Assembly: GCA_001483205.1 (NCBI GenBank)
Contig: JPPB01000041.1
Span: 1-5,367 of the forward strand
Reading direction: 5' to 3'
DNA from: an alpha proteobacterium 3107
Lineage (GTDB): Bacteria; Pseudomonadota; Alphaproteobacteria; Rhodobacterales; Rhodobacteraceae
Length of the DNA: 5,367 bases
The notes beneath the pieces were generated by a model. The model was not told the DNA's origin, did not search any database, and worked only from the letters and a program-made list of their open reading frames with translations. Numbering within the stretch: the stretch's first letter is position 1; every line of letters starts with the position of its first letter. This document shows positions 5,245 through 5,367 of this stretch, piece after piece. Made by a program: the position numbers and the translations under genes.

Positions 5245-5340
5245 TATTGCAGTGTTGGATATGTGTATTTGCAAAAAGTAAACTAATACAAAAGCCAACT
5301 TTCTGCAACCATCCTACAAAAAAGTTGAACTTTCGCCGTC
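5245..5340. promoter_or_regulatory. AT-rich upstream region with AAAG...CTTT dyads
   Basis: This stretch is clearly more AT-rich than the rest of the window and lacks a supported gene. It holds a perfect 13-bp dyad AAAGTT-G-AACTTT (5321-5333) and a related imperfect one, AAAGCCAACTTT (5291-5302). The shared AACTTTC words (5297-5303 and 5328-5334) are 31 bp apart, close to three helical turns. No single -35/-10 pair stands out, but it is the most likely promoter and operator region for the 73-aa/195-aa pair, and perhaps for a divergent gene beyond the right edge. Confidence 0.4.
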
Positions 5341-5367
5341 GGAATGCGGATGTTTTCGCCCGCGAAC

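Noticed and set aside
5344..5367. Possible start of a plus-strand gene (ATG at 5344) or the tail of a minus-strand gene entering from the right edge.
   Set aside because: Only 24 bases remain on the plus strand with no clear SD. The minus-strand frame ends near 5283 but is too short to recognise. GC content rises here, so coding DNA is likely beyond the edge, but neither strand can be supported.

Overview
The window looks like chromosomal DNA from a high-GC alphaproteobacterium, most likely of the Rhodobacteraceae type. The evidence is the GC-rich third codon positions, the 41-residue single-cysteine form of ribosomal protein L36, and the style of the N-formylglutamate amidohydrolase and hybrid histidine kinase. 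The lineage is an inference from sequence style, not from a search.

Layout, left to right. (1) An N-formylglutamate amidohydrolase family gene on the minus strand (33-893). (2) A divergent plus-strand unit: a sigma70-like promoter (949-977), tRNA-Val(GAC) with encoded CCA (1047-1121), and 66 bases later rpmJ for ribosomal protein L36 (1188-1313). (3) A 383-base gap between the convergent ends of rpmJ and the kinase gene. It holds three copies of a compound palindromic element whose core is two 16-bp SacII-centred palindromes exactly 23 bp apart. (4) A minus-strand operon: a secreted SUOX-fold (molybdopterin-binding-domain-like) protein without cysteine (3594-4136), then, 4 bases on, a GTG-started membrane hybrid histidine kinase with a C-terminal receiver (1697-3589). 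(5) A second minus-strand pair: an unrecognised 73-residue protein (4971-5192), an intercistronic 10-bp hairpin (4918-4943), and a 195-residue protein that resembles the ImmA/IrrE (M78) fold with a degenerate zinc motif, KELVH in place of HExxH (4311-4898). An AT-rich upstream region with AAAG...CTTT dyads (5245-5340) probably carries its promoter and operators.

How the parts may work together. The SUOX-fold protein is predicted to be exported and the kinase has a periplasmic sensor segment, so the first may act as a ligand- or redox-responsive partner of the second. Phosphate would then move from H227 to D555 and on to an unseen partner, since no Hpt domain is present here. The 73-aa/195-aa pair looks like a compact accessory module, possibly acquired, of unknown function. 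The repeats sit where a two-sided terminator or a REP-like element would sit, and the third copy ends 2 bases from the kinase stop codon. The repeat element and the two small operons are the parts most worth following up.
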